DNA of 64,000 nt from Nitrososphaerales archaeon (GTDB lineage Archaea > Thermoproteota > Nitrososphaeria > Nitrososphaerales > CADDZS01): contig JASHNZ010000019.1 in the NCBI GenBank assembly GCA_030041355.1, positions 154,042-218,041 on the forward strand, in the 5' to 3' direction. Within the stretch, counting starts at the first letter, position 1; each line of letters begins with the position of its first letter. The position numbers were made by a program, and so were the translations under genes. The notes under the pieces are model-generated. The model was given only the letters and a program-made list of their open reading frames with translations. It made no database searches and was not told the origin of the DNA. Shown here piece by piece: positions 7,653 to 16,219 of this stretch.

Positions 7653-8339
7653 CTCGGATCTTCCGATTTTGCGATCCTGTTGTTGTGTTATTTCTGTCTC
7701 GACAACCTCAGCTCCCTTGAGAAGAGGTTCAACATCGATCTTGAAGCCGTAGCACCGCGAAAGTATCTCGATAGAGGCAACAGCTGCTCTTGGGTCCACT
7801 CTGTCCGTACTCGAATACGCAAGAATAGCGTAGGCAGGGAAATTGTGAGCTTCAAAGTAATTCAACATGATGGCGACCGGACCCACGATAATCTGCTCAT
7901 CTTCGAGAAGTTTAGCTTCCTTTAGGGCATTACTTGGCTTGTAAGCACCCGTATGAACTAACCTGAATGCGGAGTCATCGTTTCGAAGACTCAGATCCAA
8001 GCCTCCCACAAGAGCTACTTCTCTGAATTGGGCTTTGGTAATCCACTCGGATAACTTGCGATAAAACTCGATTTCAGCACCCCTGTAGGGAGGAACTTCG
8101 ACCTTGAATATTGTCAAGTCGTCCTTCTGGAAGAATTCGTAAGGGGTAACAAGCTTACCTTGGCTCGTGGACCCAACAGGTGAAACCGTTTCGGAATCTA
8201 CAAACGCAATGCGTTGGGCCTCTAGCTTCTGAACGAGATATTTGATCGTCCAATATCCGGCATAGCCTATACCATGAAAGCCAGTCAGAAGTATAGTGTT
8301 TGAGAATCTTGCATTTTCCGGAATTACCTCAAAAGTCAT
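7638..8339 (-). CDS. PAC2 family protein (proteasome-assembly-chaperone-like)
   Basis: 233 residues with the PAC2 layout: 'TILLTGFHGIGYAGYWTIKYLV' near residues 15-36, 'VEVPPY..AEIEFYRKLSEWI', then 'VALVGGLDLS' and a long alpha/beta core. PAC2 proteins in archaea resemble the Pba1/Pba2 chaperones that help assemble the 20S proteasome, though many members have no proven role. The C-terminal tail lacks a clear HbYX motif (it ends SIYT). Converges on tgtA with a 15-base overlap. Confidence 0.8.
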   Translation of the reverse strand: MTFEVIPENARFSNTILLTGFHGIGYAGYWTIKYLVQKLEAQRIAFVDSETVSPVGSTSQGKLVTPYEFFQKDDLTIFKVEVPPYRGAEIEFYRKLSEWITKAQFREVALVGGLDLSLRNDDSAFRLVHTGAYKPSNALKEAKLLEDEQIIVGPVAIMLNYFEAHNFPAYAILAYSSTDRVDPRAAVASIEILSRCYGFKIDVEPLLKGAEVVETEITQQQDRKIGRSESIYT

Positions 8340-8543
8340 TTGGAAAGCCTATTTGTGTAGCGAAGACGCAGGTCGGCCGCCCGCTTGAAAAGCCTTCAGG
8401 CGCCAGCATCCAAATCACCAATAAATCGATTTAAGTCTATACTGCGAGCTATCCTGTTGAGCTTTGAAGAAACTTCTACCTAATCCTCTGCTTCCCGAAT
8501 CTATGAATTTCTGATCACAAACAAAAGGATCGAATCTAACAAG

Positions 8544-9803
8544 TTGGAAATCACGTTTCTAGGCGGGGCCAGAGAAGTGGGAAAATCGGCTCTTCTGGTC
8601 AAGGGTGAAAAATCTAAGATCGTATTGGATTATGGCGCTCACACCGGCAGAGAGCCAGCATTTCCGATGCACGTCAAACCGAGAGAAATTGACTCCGTTC
8701 TTTTAACTCACGCCCATCTTGATCATTCGGGGGGTGTGCCTCTATTCTATCTTGGAAAAGGCCTTGAACTAGTGACGACAGGAGTAACGCTCGAGATGTC
8801 CGTGATTTTGCTCGAGGATTTTATCAAATTGTCTGGCTTTTATCTTCCATTTGAGTACGAGGATTTGCTGACCATGACGAGAAAAACTCGGAGAATTTCT
8901 CTAAATGAGACTCTCGAGATAAATGGGGAATTCAAGGCTCGCTTCCAAAATTCAGGTCACATTCCCGGAGGGGGAACAATTATTGTGGAGAATGACGGAA
9001 AAAGAGTATTGTACACCGGAGACATTAACTTGAGAGACAGCCAACTTCTTAGTGGCGCGGAGCTTAATTTTGGCGATCTAGACGCGGTAATCACAGAAAG
9101 CACTTACTCCCAGACAGAACATGAGCCGCGGGCGAAAATCGAGGACGATTTCGTAAGCTTCGCGAACGAGGTTGTTGAGCGCGGGGGAATTCTTCTTGTT
9201 CCGGCCTTCTCCGTTGGTCGGGCACAAGAGATAGCGTGCCTCTTGCGAACAAGAAACTTCACTCACCCGGTAGCAATGGACGGGATGGCACTTAAGATAA
9301 ATGATGTTTTGTTCAGATATCAGGAGTCCCTTCGCGATCCCGTGCTTTTTAGAAAAACTCTTGAAAACGTGGACATTGTCAGCGGCTGGTCCCATCGCAA
9401 AGAGCTCATAAAGACTCCCGGAGTGATCATCTCGCCTGCGGGAATGCTAGCCGGGGGCGCATCGGTATTCTATAATCAGCAACTTGCGAGGGAAGAAAGG
9501 AATGGCATCTCCATTGTGGCATTTCAAGTCCCCGGAAGCCCTGGGAGGACTCTGCTAGATCGTGGATTGACTGTGATTAATGGTAAGACTGTAAAGGTTA
9601 AGGCGGAAATCAGAAGATTTGATTTTTCAGGGCATGCTGGAAGAAGTGAACTCTTTGAATTGTTTGAACATGTCGGGGGGAATCCGGCTGTGTTTGCAGT
9701 TCACGGGGATGGCGATTCATGTGAAATTTTCGCGCGAGAGATTCATGAGCGCTACGGTTTCACTTGCAGTGCACCTATGAACGGCGACAGTATCGTTGTC
9801 TGA
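8544..9803 (+). CDS. Beta-CASP metallo-beta-lactamase nuclease (aCPSF2-like)
   Basis: 419 residues, the usual size of archaeal aCPSF2/short beta-CASP enzymes without KH domains. Metal-binding motif 2 is 'LTHAHLDHSGG' (residues about 53-63). 'SGHIPGGG' supplies motif 3, 'YTGDIN' motif 4, and the beta-CASP insertion holds 'VLLVPAFSVGRAQE' (read here as ILLVPAFSVGRAQE). The C-terminal part has 'FDFSGHAGRSELFELFEHVGG' and 'FAVHGD'. These enzymes cut RNA endonucleolytically and/or chew 5' to 3'. TTG start chosen because the fold begins at once (MEITFLGGAREVG). It overlaps the archaemetzincin gene by 8 bases. Confidence 0.9.
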   Translation: MEITFLGGAREVGKSALLVKGEKSKIVLDYGAHTGREPAFPMHVKPREIDSVLLTHAHLDHSGGVPLFYLGKGLELVTTGVTLEMSVILLEDFIKLSGFYLPFEYEDLLTMTRKTRRISLNETLEINGEFKARFQNSGHIPGGGTIIVENDGKRVLYTGDINLRDSQLLSGAELNFGDLDAVITESTYSQTEHEPRAKIEDDFVSFANEVVERGGILLVPAFSVGRAQEIACLLRTRNFTHPVAMDGMALKINDVLFRYQESLRDPVLFRKTLENVDIVSGWSHRKELIKTPGVIISPAGMLAGGASVFYNQQLAREERNGISIVAFQVPGSPGRTLLDRGLTVINGKTVKVKAEIRRFDFSGHAGRSELFELFEHVGGNPAVFAVHGDGDSCEIFAREIHERYGFTCSAPMNGDSIVV

Positions 9804-10377
9804 GAAGAGTTTTACAGCTTCGAGCAAGCCGCGAAGCAGAGAAATTGCGATTCTCCCGTTTGAGACCTATGATCTCTCTGAGTTTAGAGATAGTCTCGAA
9901 GCAGCGGCCGTTATGTATGGATTGGAACCGAATTTCGCAAGCGACGCATATCTCACTTCGGACTTTTCTAACGCCGAGACTCAAAGGAAGCAACGAGATG
10001 CCGTTCGAGTGATCCTATCCGTCAAGAACATTCTTAGAGCAACAGGGGAAAAGTCGAGATACGCTCTTGTTGTTACAAAACTTGATCTCTTTTCAAGCAA
10101 ATCAAATTTCGTATTCGGTCTTGCAAATCGAGATCTTGGAGTCGGGATTTTATCAACAGCAAGACTCACGGAATGGAGTGAAGAAGTTACTCCTTCGCAA
10201 ATGAAGGAAAGAGTCCTAAAAGAAGCTGCACACGAGATAGGTCATTTGGGCGGCCTAGCTCACTGCGAGTACGGAACCTGCCTCATGGCTTATTCCGAGA
10301 CCGTCGAGATGGTTGATCAAAAACTTCCAATACTGTGCGATAATTGTAAAAGAAAATTAAGGTCTGACGGAAGATAG
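9796..10377 (+). CDS. amzA: Archaemetzincin zinc metalloprotease
   Basis: 193 residues. The active site reads HEIGHLGGLAHC followed by EYGTCLM and a later CDNC. This is the archaemetzincin pattern HExxHxxGx3C-x4-C-x-M...CxxC, which binds one catalytic and one structural zinc. N-terminal 'REIAILPFETYD' and 'FVFGLANRDLGVGILSTARL' are also typical. AmzA is a likely aminopeptidase or peptidase of unclear physiological substrate. It starts at TTG inside the end of the nuclease gene (8-base overlap), so both are probably co-translated. Confidence 0.92.
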   Translation: MSEKSFTASSKPRSREIAILPFETYDLSEFRDSLEAAAVMYGLEPNFASDAYLTSDFSNAETQRKQRDAVRVILSVKNILRATGEKSRYALVVTKLDLFSSKSNFVFGLANRDLGVGILSTARLTEWSEEVTPSQMKERVLKEAAHEIGHLGGLAHCEYGTCLMAYSETVEMVDQKLPILCDNCKRKLRSDGR

Positions 10378-10385
10378 CTTGTAAG

Positions 10386-10655
10386 CTACTCCGATTCGTC
10401 TTCTTTCTTATCCTTATCCTTATTCTTGCCGCCGTCCTTTTCCTCTTTCTTCACCGCATTGAACTCCACAACTTCAATATCCTTGAGATTTTTGATCAAT
10501 TGTTCAGCTTCGTCTGCGTTTGTAATGTAGGTGTAAAGGAATGCCGGGGTTCTGAGTTTGAGCTTAACGGCCTTATCTGACCTGACGACCCTGCACTCCA
10601 GGGCCTTTGATTTTAGCTCTTCAAATTGTTCCGCGCTCGTGATTAGACGTGGCAT
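10386..10655 (-). CDS. rpl38e: Ribosomal protein eL38
   Basis: 89 residues. The N-terminal 67 match eL38: MPR start, a helix, 'VKLKLRTPAFLYTYITNADEAEQLIKNL' and 'VVEFN'. Known eL38 proteins are about 60-78 residues. Here an extra ~20-residue Lys/Asp/Glu-rich tail follows, which is unusual. eL38 is a 60S/50S surface protein found in eukaryotes and parts of the TACK archaea, so it is a useful lineage marker. The gene is convergent with amzA (8 bases apart). Confidence 0.82.
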   Translation of the reverse strand: MPRLITSAEQFEELKSKALECRVVRSDKAVKLKLRTPAFLYTYITNADEAEQLIKNLKDIEVVEFNAVKKEEKDGGKNKDKDKKEDESE

Positions 10656-10745
10656 GCTTCTTTCTTCTTCCGCAGATAAAACACTCGCTCGAAAAGTGGC
10701 TTTAAGTCTAGCTTCTCGGAAACGGGATTGATGCTAAAGAAATGT

Positions 10746-11605
10746 TTAGGATTCAGAAATGAGGCGCGGCATTCTACGCTCCTGTTCCTTTGGTTTCTCT
10801 TCGAATTGAGCGCGTTCGGTGGAACCTTCCATGGCAGTTGTTGAAGAGACGCCACCGGATACGACCTGGGAAACAGCATCAAAGTGCTCCGTGCCTACAA
10901 ACATCTGGTGCTTGACCGCAGCATAGCCGTCACCAACTGATTCGAATTCCCTTTTCTGCAATCTCACATAAGCTGGCATTCCTTCCTTCACGTACCCGGA
11001 CCCAAGTTCAAACATGGAGTGGTTGACAACGTGGAAACCGCCAAGGTGATGAATTGAAACTTGTAACCATGTTCGAGAGCTCTTTTGGAAGCCCTTGATC
11101 GTTTCAGGACCCAGGTTCTTTTCCCAGTGAAACGAAGGCGAACAATTGTAAGCGAGCACTTTGTCGGGATAGACTTTGTGAATTCCTCTGGCGAATCGTC
11201 TCGCCTAATCGAGGTCAGGCTTTGCTGTCTCGCACCAAATCAAATCGGCATATGGAGCTGAAGCTATGCCTCTCGCGATTGCTGCCTCCCACCCACCACG
11301 AATCCGAAAGAATCCTTTTGGAGTTCTTCCTCCAGCAAGGAATTCCTGATCCCGCGGATCGATATCACTTGTAATTCCTTGTTTGTTCAAAAATCAGGGA
11401 GCACACCTCGATCAAGTTGCACCTGATGCTGAGCTCTCTTTTCAAGGAGCTCCTTTTTCTTCGAAGAAAACCTTCCCACAAGGTCTGCGGTGAATTCGAG
11501 AGTCTTTGGAGTCAAAATCTCCTAAAAGTTCTTTCCCGTAGGAGCTAGAATCTCGAGCTTGCCTTCTGCGTTGAGGGTTGTAATGGTTTCTTCGAGTTCC
11601 TCCAC
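10746..11605 (-). pseudogene. Fused remnant of malate synthase and isocitrate lyase
   Basis: Leftward from a GTG at 11603-11605 the frame reads a malate synthase N terminus ('KLEILAPTGKNF', stop, 'EILTPKTLEFTADLVGRF', then 'KKKELLEKRA...LDRGVLPDF'). About residue 70 it breaks, shifts frame and runs straight into the middle of isocitrate lyase: '[18 protein letters not shown]', '[17 protein letters not shown]', TAG stop, 'ARRFARGIHKVYPDKVLAYNC'. It continues to 'GGFHVVNHSMFELGSGY' and 'SSTTAMEGSTE'. A short out-of-frame patch near 11030-11075 shows two compensating indels. The lyase signature KKCGH and most of malate synthase are missing. Thus both enzymes of the glyoxylate shunt are reduced to one deletion-fused, stop-containing remnant. 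Confidence 0.88.
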
Positions 11606-11661
11606 TATCAAAGTAAATACAAACAAGTCTAGAATAATTTCATACGAAATAGCTGAGCGCT

Positions 11662-11829
11662 TTACTCAGCCACTCGCTGAATGCCCACGTTCACTAAGCC
11701 CACTGTTTCATTCAACCATGAATAACACTCTGGACATACACGAGTGTTCACCTCTTGAACAAGAGGCACATCTTGTGCACAGAACTTGCAATCCATGTCG
11801 AAGGCATAGCTTTCACGGTGGGTTATCAT
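11662..11829 (-). CDS. 55-residue CxxC/CxxC zinc-binding protein
   Basis: ATG at 11827-11829, TAA at 11662-11664. The protein has Cys pairs at 14/17 ('DCKFC') and 32/35 ('VCPEC'), a small treble-clef or zinc-ribbon pattern, followed by a short helix ('YSWLNETVGLVNVG'). A TTAAATT element (about 11855-11863) lies about 27 bases upstream, fitting leaderless transcription. It sits just upstream of the decayed glyoxylate-shunt genes and could once have been their neighbour in one transcript. Function unknown. Confidence 0.65.
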   Translation of the reverse strand: MITHRESYAFDMDCKFCAQDVPLVQEVNTRVCPECYSWLNETVGLVNVGIQRVAE

Positions 11830-11904
11830 GAGTAAGGTATGGAACCCTCATGAATTTAAGAAATGTGGAAAATTCGTATTGAACTATCGAGAGTAAGAAT
11901 TCGC

Positions 11905-11933
11905 ACGTAATATACATATTATACGTATGTTAC
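11905..11933. promoter_or_regulatory. 29-bp imperfect palindrome before the AbrB-PhoU gene
   Basis: The site begins CGTAATATAC and ends GTATGTTACG. 24 of its 28 non-central positions are dyad-symmetric. It ends 37 bases before the ATG at 11970 and overlaps the only A/T-rich promoter-like sequence there, with TATAGAAT at 11941 following. It looks like an operator. The downstream regulator itself is a plausible binder. Confidence 0.5.
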
Positions 11934-11969
11934 GACAAGTTTATAGAATTATGGCTATGCGGAGAGTCT

Positions 11970-12965
11970 ATGGAAGTAAGGAAACTACAGACAACCGCCG
12001 CGGGCACTTTTATTCTCACGTTACCAAAAGACTGGGCTGACAAACTGAAGTTCAAAAAGGGAGATCTTGTGTCGCTCGAATTAGAGCAGGAGAGCATCAT
12101 CGTGACTTCTACAAAGTCCAAACCTACTTCGCAAACGCGTTCACTTGCCATAGATGATTTCAAAGACCAAAAGCTCTTGGAACTGTGTATCACCGCCTCC
12201 TATGTGCAGGGCCATGATGTGACAGAGGTAATATCCAAAGACAAGATACTACCAGACCAGAAAAGATGGGTCAGGCATGCCGTCGAGGGCCTGATCGGTG
12301 TAGAGATCGCTGAGGACTACGCAAACAGGATCGTACTTCAGAACCTTGTCGATCCATCACGCTTTGATATGGAGAAGCTACTGGAAAGATTCACCGACAC
12401 TTCAAAGGCGGTTTTCGATGATGCAATTAAGGCTCTCGTAAAGAACGACTTTCGTCTTGCAGAAGATGCATTCGAAAGAGGAGAAGAGATTACGAAACTA
12501 TACAGACTTCTAATGCGTCTGGCGTTGCAGGCTTCTCGTAATAAAAAGCTGAGGGAGGATATGAATCTCGGGGATTTTGCTAATGTACCGGTAAAGATAA
12601 TTGCGATCAGGGAGCTCGGCAGAATGGCCTACTATTCTATGAGGATTGCTCAACACGTTGGAGAAATCGAGGTAACCCTCGAAGAAAACATGATTTCGCT
12701 AATTCAAAAAATGACGAAGATCACGATTGAGATGCAGCAACAGTCTTTCACCGCGCTGAGAACGAAGGATCTCGGGCTCGCAAGCTCAGTTATTGACAAG
12801 ATGGTCAGCGTGCGTAAGCTTTACGAGGCGGCAGAAGCCATTTCGATGAAACAGTACGATCAGAGGACATCGCTAGCTCTCTCCCTGATAGTAAGGGACA
12901 TAAGGGCAATCGCAGGCTATACGGTAGCTCTTGCAGATGACGCAGTTTTAGGAATCTTCGCGTGA
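11970..12965 (+). CDS. AbrB-PhoU type phosphate-uptake regulator
   Basis: 331 residues. Residues 1-47 form an AbrB/SpoVT swapped-hairpin DNA-binding domain ('MEVRKLQTTAAGTFILTLPK', 'KFKKGDLVSLELEQESIIV'). From about 110 to 320, two helical PhoU-like repeats follow ('DTSKAVFDDAIKALVKNDFRLAEDAFERGEEI', 'MTKITIEMQQQSFTALRTKDLGLASSVID', each quoted in part). This fusion is a known archaeal family thought to control phosphate transport genes, but no pst genes lie in the window. A 29-bp palindrome upstream suggests autoregulation. Its end overlaps the convergent gene by 18 bases. Confidence 0.85.
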   Translation: MEVRKLQTTAAGTFILTLPKDWADKLKFKKGDLVSLELEQESIIVTSTKSKPTSQTRSLAIDDFKDQKLLELCITASYVQGHDVTEVISKDKILPDQKRWVRHAVEGLIGVEIAEDYANRIVLQNLVDPSRFDMEKLLERFTDTSKAVFDDAIKALVKNDFRLAEDAFERGEEITKLYRLLMRLALQASRNKKLREDMNLGDFANVPVKIIAIRELGRMAYYSMRIAQHVGEIEVTLEENMISLIQKMTKITIEMQQQSFTALRTKDLGLASSVIDKMVSVRKLYEAAEAISMKQYDQRTSLALSLIVRDIRAIAGYTVALADDAVLGIFA

Positions 12966-13349
12966 CCTGCTTGCTGACTGATGAAAGATATCTGGTCGGT
13001 CACTCTCTGAGTTTTGTTTCTTGCGCCTTTCCTTCCAGATTCTCTTTGCAATTCGTGAGCGTTTCAATCTCAATTTCTCTTTCCTCCTCGCCTCTCTTTC
13101 CTTCTTTCTAAGAGCTATTTCTTTCTGTTTTCTATCACGAATCTTCTTTCTTTCAGCTGCCATATCCAGCTTAACTGTCTGCATCAATTCATTGTAATCC
13201 GGAAGTTTAATCTCCGCCTCGAAGTCTTTGCAAAACTCCCAGAGAAACTTCTTCCCATGCTCCACTACGCAGACTTCACCCAATTTTTCATATCTCTCAC
13301 AACTTTTGCAGTTAGTTCCGCTATTTTCTTCATTGAGCTGAATTTCCAT
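12948..13349 (-). CDS. Basic coiled-coil protein with N-terminal Cys cluster
   Basis: 133 residues. The first ~50 carry four cysteines ('NCKSCERYEKLGEVCVVEHG...EFCKDF'), likely a small metal site. Residues about 60-115 are a highly charged Lys/Arg/Glu helix ('RKKIRDRKQKEIALRKKERE' onward), probably a coiled coil or nucleic-acid-binding arm. I do not recognise the family. It converges on the PhoU-like gene with an 18-base overlap, which argues for compact, genuine coding on both strands. Confidence 0.62.
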   Translation of the reverse strand: MEIQLNEENSGTNCKSCERYEKLGEVCVVEHGKKFLWEFCKDFEAEIKLPDYNELMQTVKLDMAAERKKIRDRKQKEIALRKKEREARRKEKLRLKRSRIAKRIWKERRKKQNSESDRPDIFHQSASRSREDS

Positions 13350-13631
13350 TTTCTATCGAGCCTTTTAGCAAAAATCTCATATTCGTTGAGATTGCAAGAC
13401 TTCTCTTGAATCTGTCTCGCAGATCTCCTTCGAGCCTGTTATCAGTCGTTGCCCATTTTTGATGACAAAAGTATCGAAGTTACTACACGTTTTCTGACTC
13501 AATAATGTTGAGTGAAGGACGTTTGGCGGCAGACACAGATTAGTTCTACGAAATCATACATACTACATGCTGACGCCTTCGCGCATATGGGTGGGAGTAA
13601 GCCCTAGCAGTTTCAGTGTCTACATGCTAAT

Positions 13632-14174
13632 ATGAGGGATACGGTCCTTAGTAAAAACAGCAGGCCGACAAGCCAAATGAGATTAAAGGACCCGCCAAAA
13701 ACAGGTTGGAGTCACAGCAAAGCTAGTTGGCACATTTTCATTTGGTTTGTTTATCTTGTCGTTGTAGCAGTAGTGGTACTTCTGTATCACGTCGTTCTAT
13801 TCATGCATGACTTTGCAGGTCTTTTAGCGTTCTTGGTTCCTTACACTCTAATTGCAATATTTTATTCTGTCGATTTCTCAAATAAGGATAAGCCTTTGGA
13901 AGGACAAAGATCCAAAATCAAGATAAGTGAATCAAGAATAGGTAATTTATTTGCGATAGTTTGGGGGGTAGGTGTTGGGTTCTTAACAGGTGCACTATAC
14001 AGCTATCTGGTGCTAGGTAAAGTTGGGTTAAAGGAGCCGTATGTATCACTGACTGCAATCATGAGCGTTATAGTATCGTTTCTCGCTATTGGATGTTTCC
14101 TCTTGGGTCAGAGGATATTGAATTTCAAACAAAAAAACAAAAAAGATCTAATGATCACAAGCAAAGTGGTTTAA
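13632..14174 (+). CDS. Four-helix membrane protein, unknown
   Basis: 180 residues with hydrophobic segments at about 33-57 ('WHIFIWFVYLVVVAVVVLLYH'-like), 60-80, 107-130 and 139-160. Short basic tails flank both ends. No family motif recognised. The gene is AT-richer than its neighbours and is flanked by about 280-base spacers on both sides in which no gene was found. That could mark it as a recent arrival or simply a weakly conserved protein. Confidence 0.6.
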   Translation: MRDTVLSKNSRPTSQMRLKDPPKTGWSHSKASWHIFIWFVYLVVVAVVVLLYHVVLFMHDFAGLLAFLVPYTLIAIFYSVDFSNKDKPLEGQRSKIKISESRIGNLFAIVWGVGVGFLTGALYSYLVLGKVGLKEPYVSLTAIMSVIVSFLAIGCFLLGQRILNFKQKNKKDLMITSKVV

Positions 14175-14463
14175 GGAGAAACCCATCTAACTTCAGAAAT
14201 ACTTTAGAAAAAAAGCGCCTTCAAGCTTCGTTTATAGCATAAGCTTTCTTCGTGTGCTCTCAGTCATTCTGAGTATGCGACTATGAGCATAAACTATGTC
14301 TCTCAAAGTGTCTGTACCTCTTACTGTCTATCTACAAAGAAAGAGAACAAGAGAACAGGCGCGAAATTCAGTGAGAGCTGAAAGGATTGATAGCTTTTTT
14401 GTGAGAAGCGACAAGAGAGAGTGGGTTGAGAATCGAAGTTATTCGGTTCATTCGTAAAGAGGT

Positions 14464-15159
14464 TTACTTTATTGGAGCAACAATAAAGATCGCAATATCC
14501 CAAATTATATGGCTCGAAATGCTCGAGCTCAAATCCTTAGTATGGTGATAAGTGAAGCCCCAAAGGGAGTCCGCAATAAATGTAGTGATGACCCAAAGGG
14601 GATTCAAAGAAACAACATGAATCATTGAATCGCAAAATGACGAAAGAAAAACTGCTCCCAGCTTTGACTTTTGATTTCTGATTTTGCTCGAGAAAAAATT
14701 CTGCAAGGTGCCCCTGAAATAAGATTCAAAACCAAAGCCATCGAATAATAAGATCAGGACCTGAAGATAGAGAGGGTGCGTTCCAATTGTGCTGTAAATG
14801 GACGTCTCACTCGACGCTTGGATTCCAAGCGGATGAAAATTATTGATCAAGTAATTGCCGCCATAGAAGATCAAATAGAGAAGCGCGGCTGAAATGACAC
14901 CCGTTGCAATAGATTTTGCCGTCGGTCTGAAGAGGCCTCGGTAGCTAGTAAGCCAAAACGTAACCAGCATCATTATGGGGGTTGCAACAAAGACTCCAAT
15001 CAGGAAATACATAGACACGGGACGTAGAAACAGAATGACCATGCTCAGGGCTACTGTAATCAAACCTAGGGTCTGAAGCTTGGTCGAGCTTGACTTGTTC
15101 GGAGATTTTCTCGAACGCTCTAAGGATTTGGGTTCACTGGACAATAGAAGATTTCCCAC
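14464..15159 (-). CDS. CPBP-family intramembrane protease-like protein
   Basis: 231 residues, about six to seven membrane segments after a basic N-terminal 30 residues. The CPBP (Abi/CAAX-like) motifs are visible in altered form. Motif 1 reads FESYFRG, in which the second Glu and the Arg of EExxxR are kept but the first Glu is Phe. A His sits in 'DSMIHVV', and motif 3 is HIIWD. Family members process or anchor prenylated or other membrane proteins. Loss of the first motif-1 Glu makes activity uncertain. It lies 4 bases downstream of the DHH gene on the same strand. Confidence 0.7.
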   Translation of the reverse strand: MGNLLLSSEPKSLERSRKSPNKSSSTKLQTLGLITVALSMVILFLRPVSMYFLIGVFVATPIMMLVTFWLTSYRGLFRPTAKSIATGVISAALLYLIFYGGNYLINNFHPLGIQASSETSIYSTIGTHPLYLQVLILLFDGFGFESYFRGTLQNFFSSKIRNQKSKLGAVFLSSFCDSMIHVVSLNPLWVITTFIADSLWGFTYHHTKDLSSSISSHIIWDIAIFIVAPIK

Positions 15160-15163
15160 TTTT

Positions 15164-16141
15164 TCAAGCAGGGGTGGACAGTTCCTGATCCAACATTTTG
15201 ATAAACTCGTCGAACTGATCTTTTTTTATCCTAGAGCCTGCTGCGTGCGCGTGTCCGCCACCTGAAGCTTGGAGTCTGTCGGAGATCCTGCCAACTATTT
15301 TTCCCAAGTCTTGCTTACTATCTTGGAGGCTTCTAAGAGAGATTTCATAGTGTTCTGGCCCGTCTTCTCGGAAAGCCACGCCAACAGGTACATCAAGGGC
15401 GCCGATGAGAAAGTTTGCTACATTGCCGGTAGAAGATTCGCGCGTCTTAAAGTAAGCAAAATTCTTCATTTTCTTTCCGTCTCTGTGCGCTCTTTCAATC
15501 AAAGCTGCAGAGCTTGATGCAAATTCCTGAGCGTAATGTGAGGCATTGTCAATCTCGTGGGGAAGTTTTGATTTTCCGCCGAGCTCTTCGGCAATTTTTA
15601 CGAGTACCGGGTTTGCCACTACTCCATCACGACCGATCATTGCAATGGAGAAAGAGAGAACCGTTGCCTCGTAAAGAAGGAACTGGCGGTCAAAAGAAGC
15701 TATCAGTCTTTTTGCAAAAGGTTGCAGATCCATATAATCTGTGATTGCGCCACAGCAAGCAAGTACTTTCATGTTTGGCGCGGAGGCTAAGTCTTGCTCA
15801 AATTTCCTGTACACAAGAACTGCGGCGCACTCCTCGGTCGAATGATAGAGGTCGACCCCGGCATTTTTGATTTTCTTTTCGAATCCAGGATCCAAAGGAT
15901 GGTGGTCGATATAATGTACTTTTGCGTAACTAGCAAGCCTTTCTAATTCGCGCAGAAATCCCTCGAAGGTTGTCTTGTTCGTACCAAGGTCACAGATGTA
16001 CACTTCCTTTGCAGTTTTGACGTTCGCTAAAGTCTCGACCATCTCTGCGTAATCTGTCAAGGTTACTCTAGCCTGAGTTAGATAATGGATAAGTGCAGCA
16101 GCAGAAATTCCGTCCGCGTCTTTGCGGTGCGAAACGACCAC
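15164..16141 (-). CDS. DHH-family phosphoesterase (RecJ/NrnA-like)
   Basis: 325 residues. Motif I is 'SHRKDADGIS' at residues 4-13 and motif II 'ICDLGTNK'. The DHH motif is 'YIDHHPLDPGF' at about 96-106, and the C-terminal DHHA1 part ends 'ASGGGHAHAAGSRI'. Such enzymes are manganese-dependent nucleases or nano-RNases acting on short oligonucleotides or cyclic dinucleotides; in archaea some pair with the replisome (GAN). Start is GTG at 16139-16141. Family members usually carry some 20 more residues in front, and no ATG exists before an upstream stop, so a rarer upstream start remains possible. Confidence 0.88.
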   Translation of the reverse strand: MVVSHRKDADGISAAALIHYLTQARVTLTDYAEMVETLANVKTAKEVYICDLGTNKTTFEGFLRELERLASYAKVHYIDHHPLDPGFEKKIKNAGVDLYHSTEECAAVLVYRKFEQDLASAPNMKVLACCGAITDYMDLQPFAKRLIASFDRQFLLYEATVLSFSIAMIGRDGVVANPVLVKIAEELGGKSKLPHEIDNASHYAQEFASSSAALIERAHRDGKKMKNFAYFKTRESSTGNVANFLIGALDVPVGVAFREDGPEHYEISLRSLQDSKQDLGKIVGRISDRLQASGGGHAHAAGSRIKKDQFDEFIKMLDQELSTPA

Positions 16142-16219
16142 AATGCCGTTTTCTCGGGTGTCTTTCGGGGGGAGAGAGCTATCTTCCCTGCGAACTTGGG
16201 CAAGGGAGCTTATCTGTTT

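Noticed and set aside
10643-10882. 79-codon minus-strand frame overlapping the isocitrate lyase remnant
   Set aside because: It is a shifted frame over the pseudogene end and the eL38 promoter; no family likeness.
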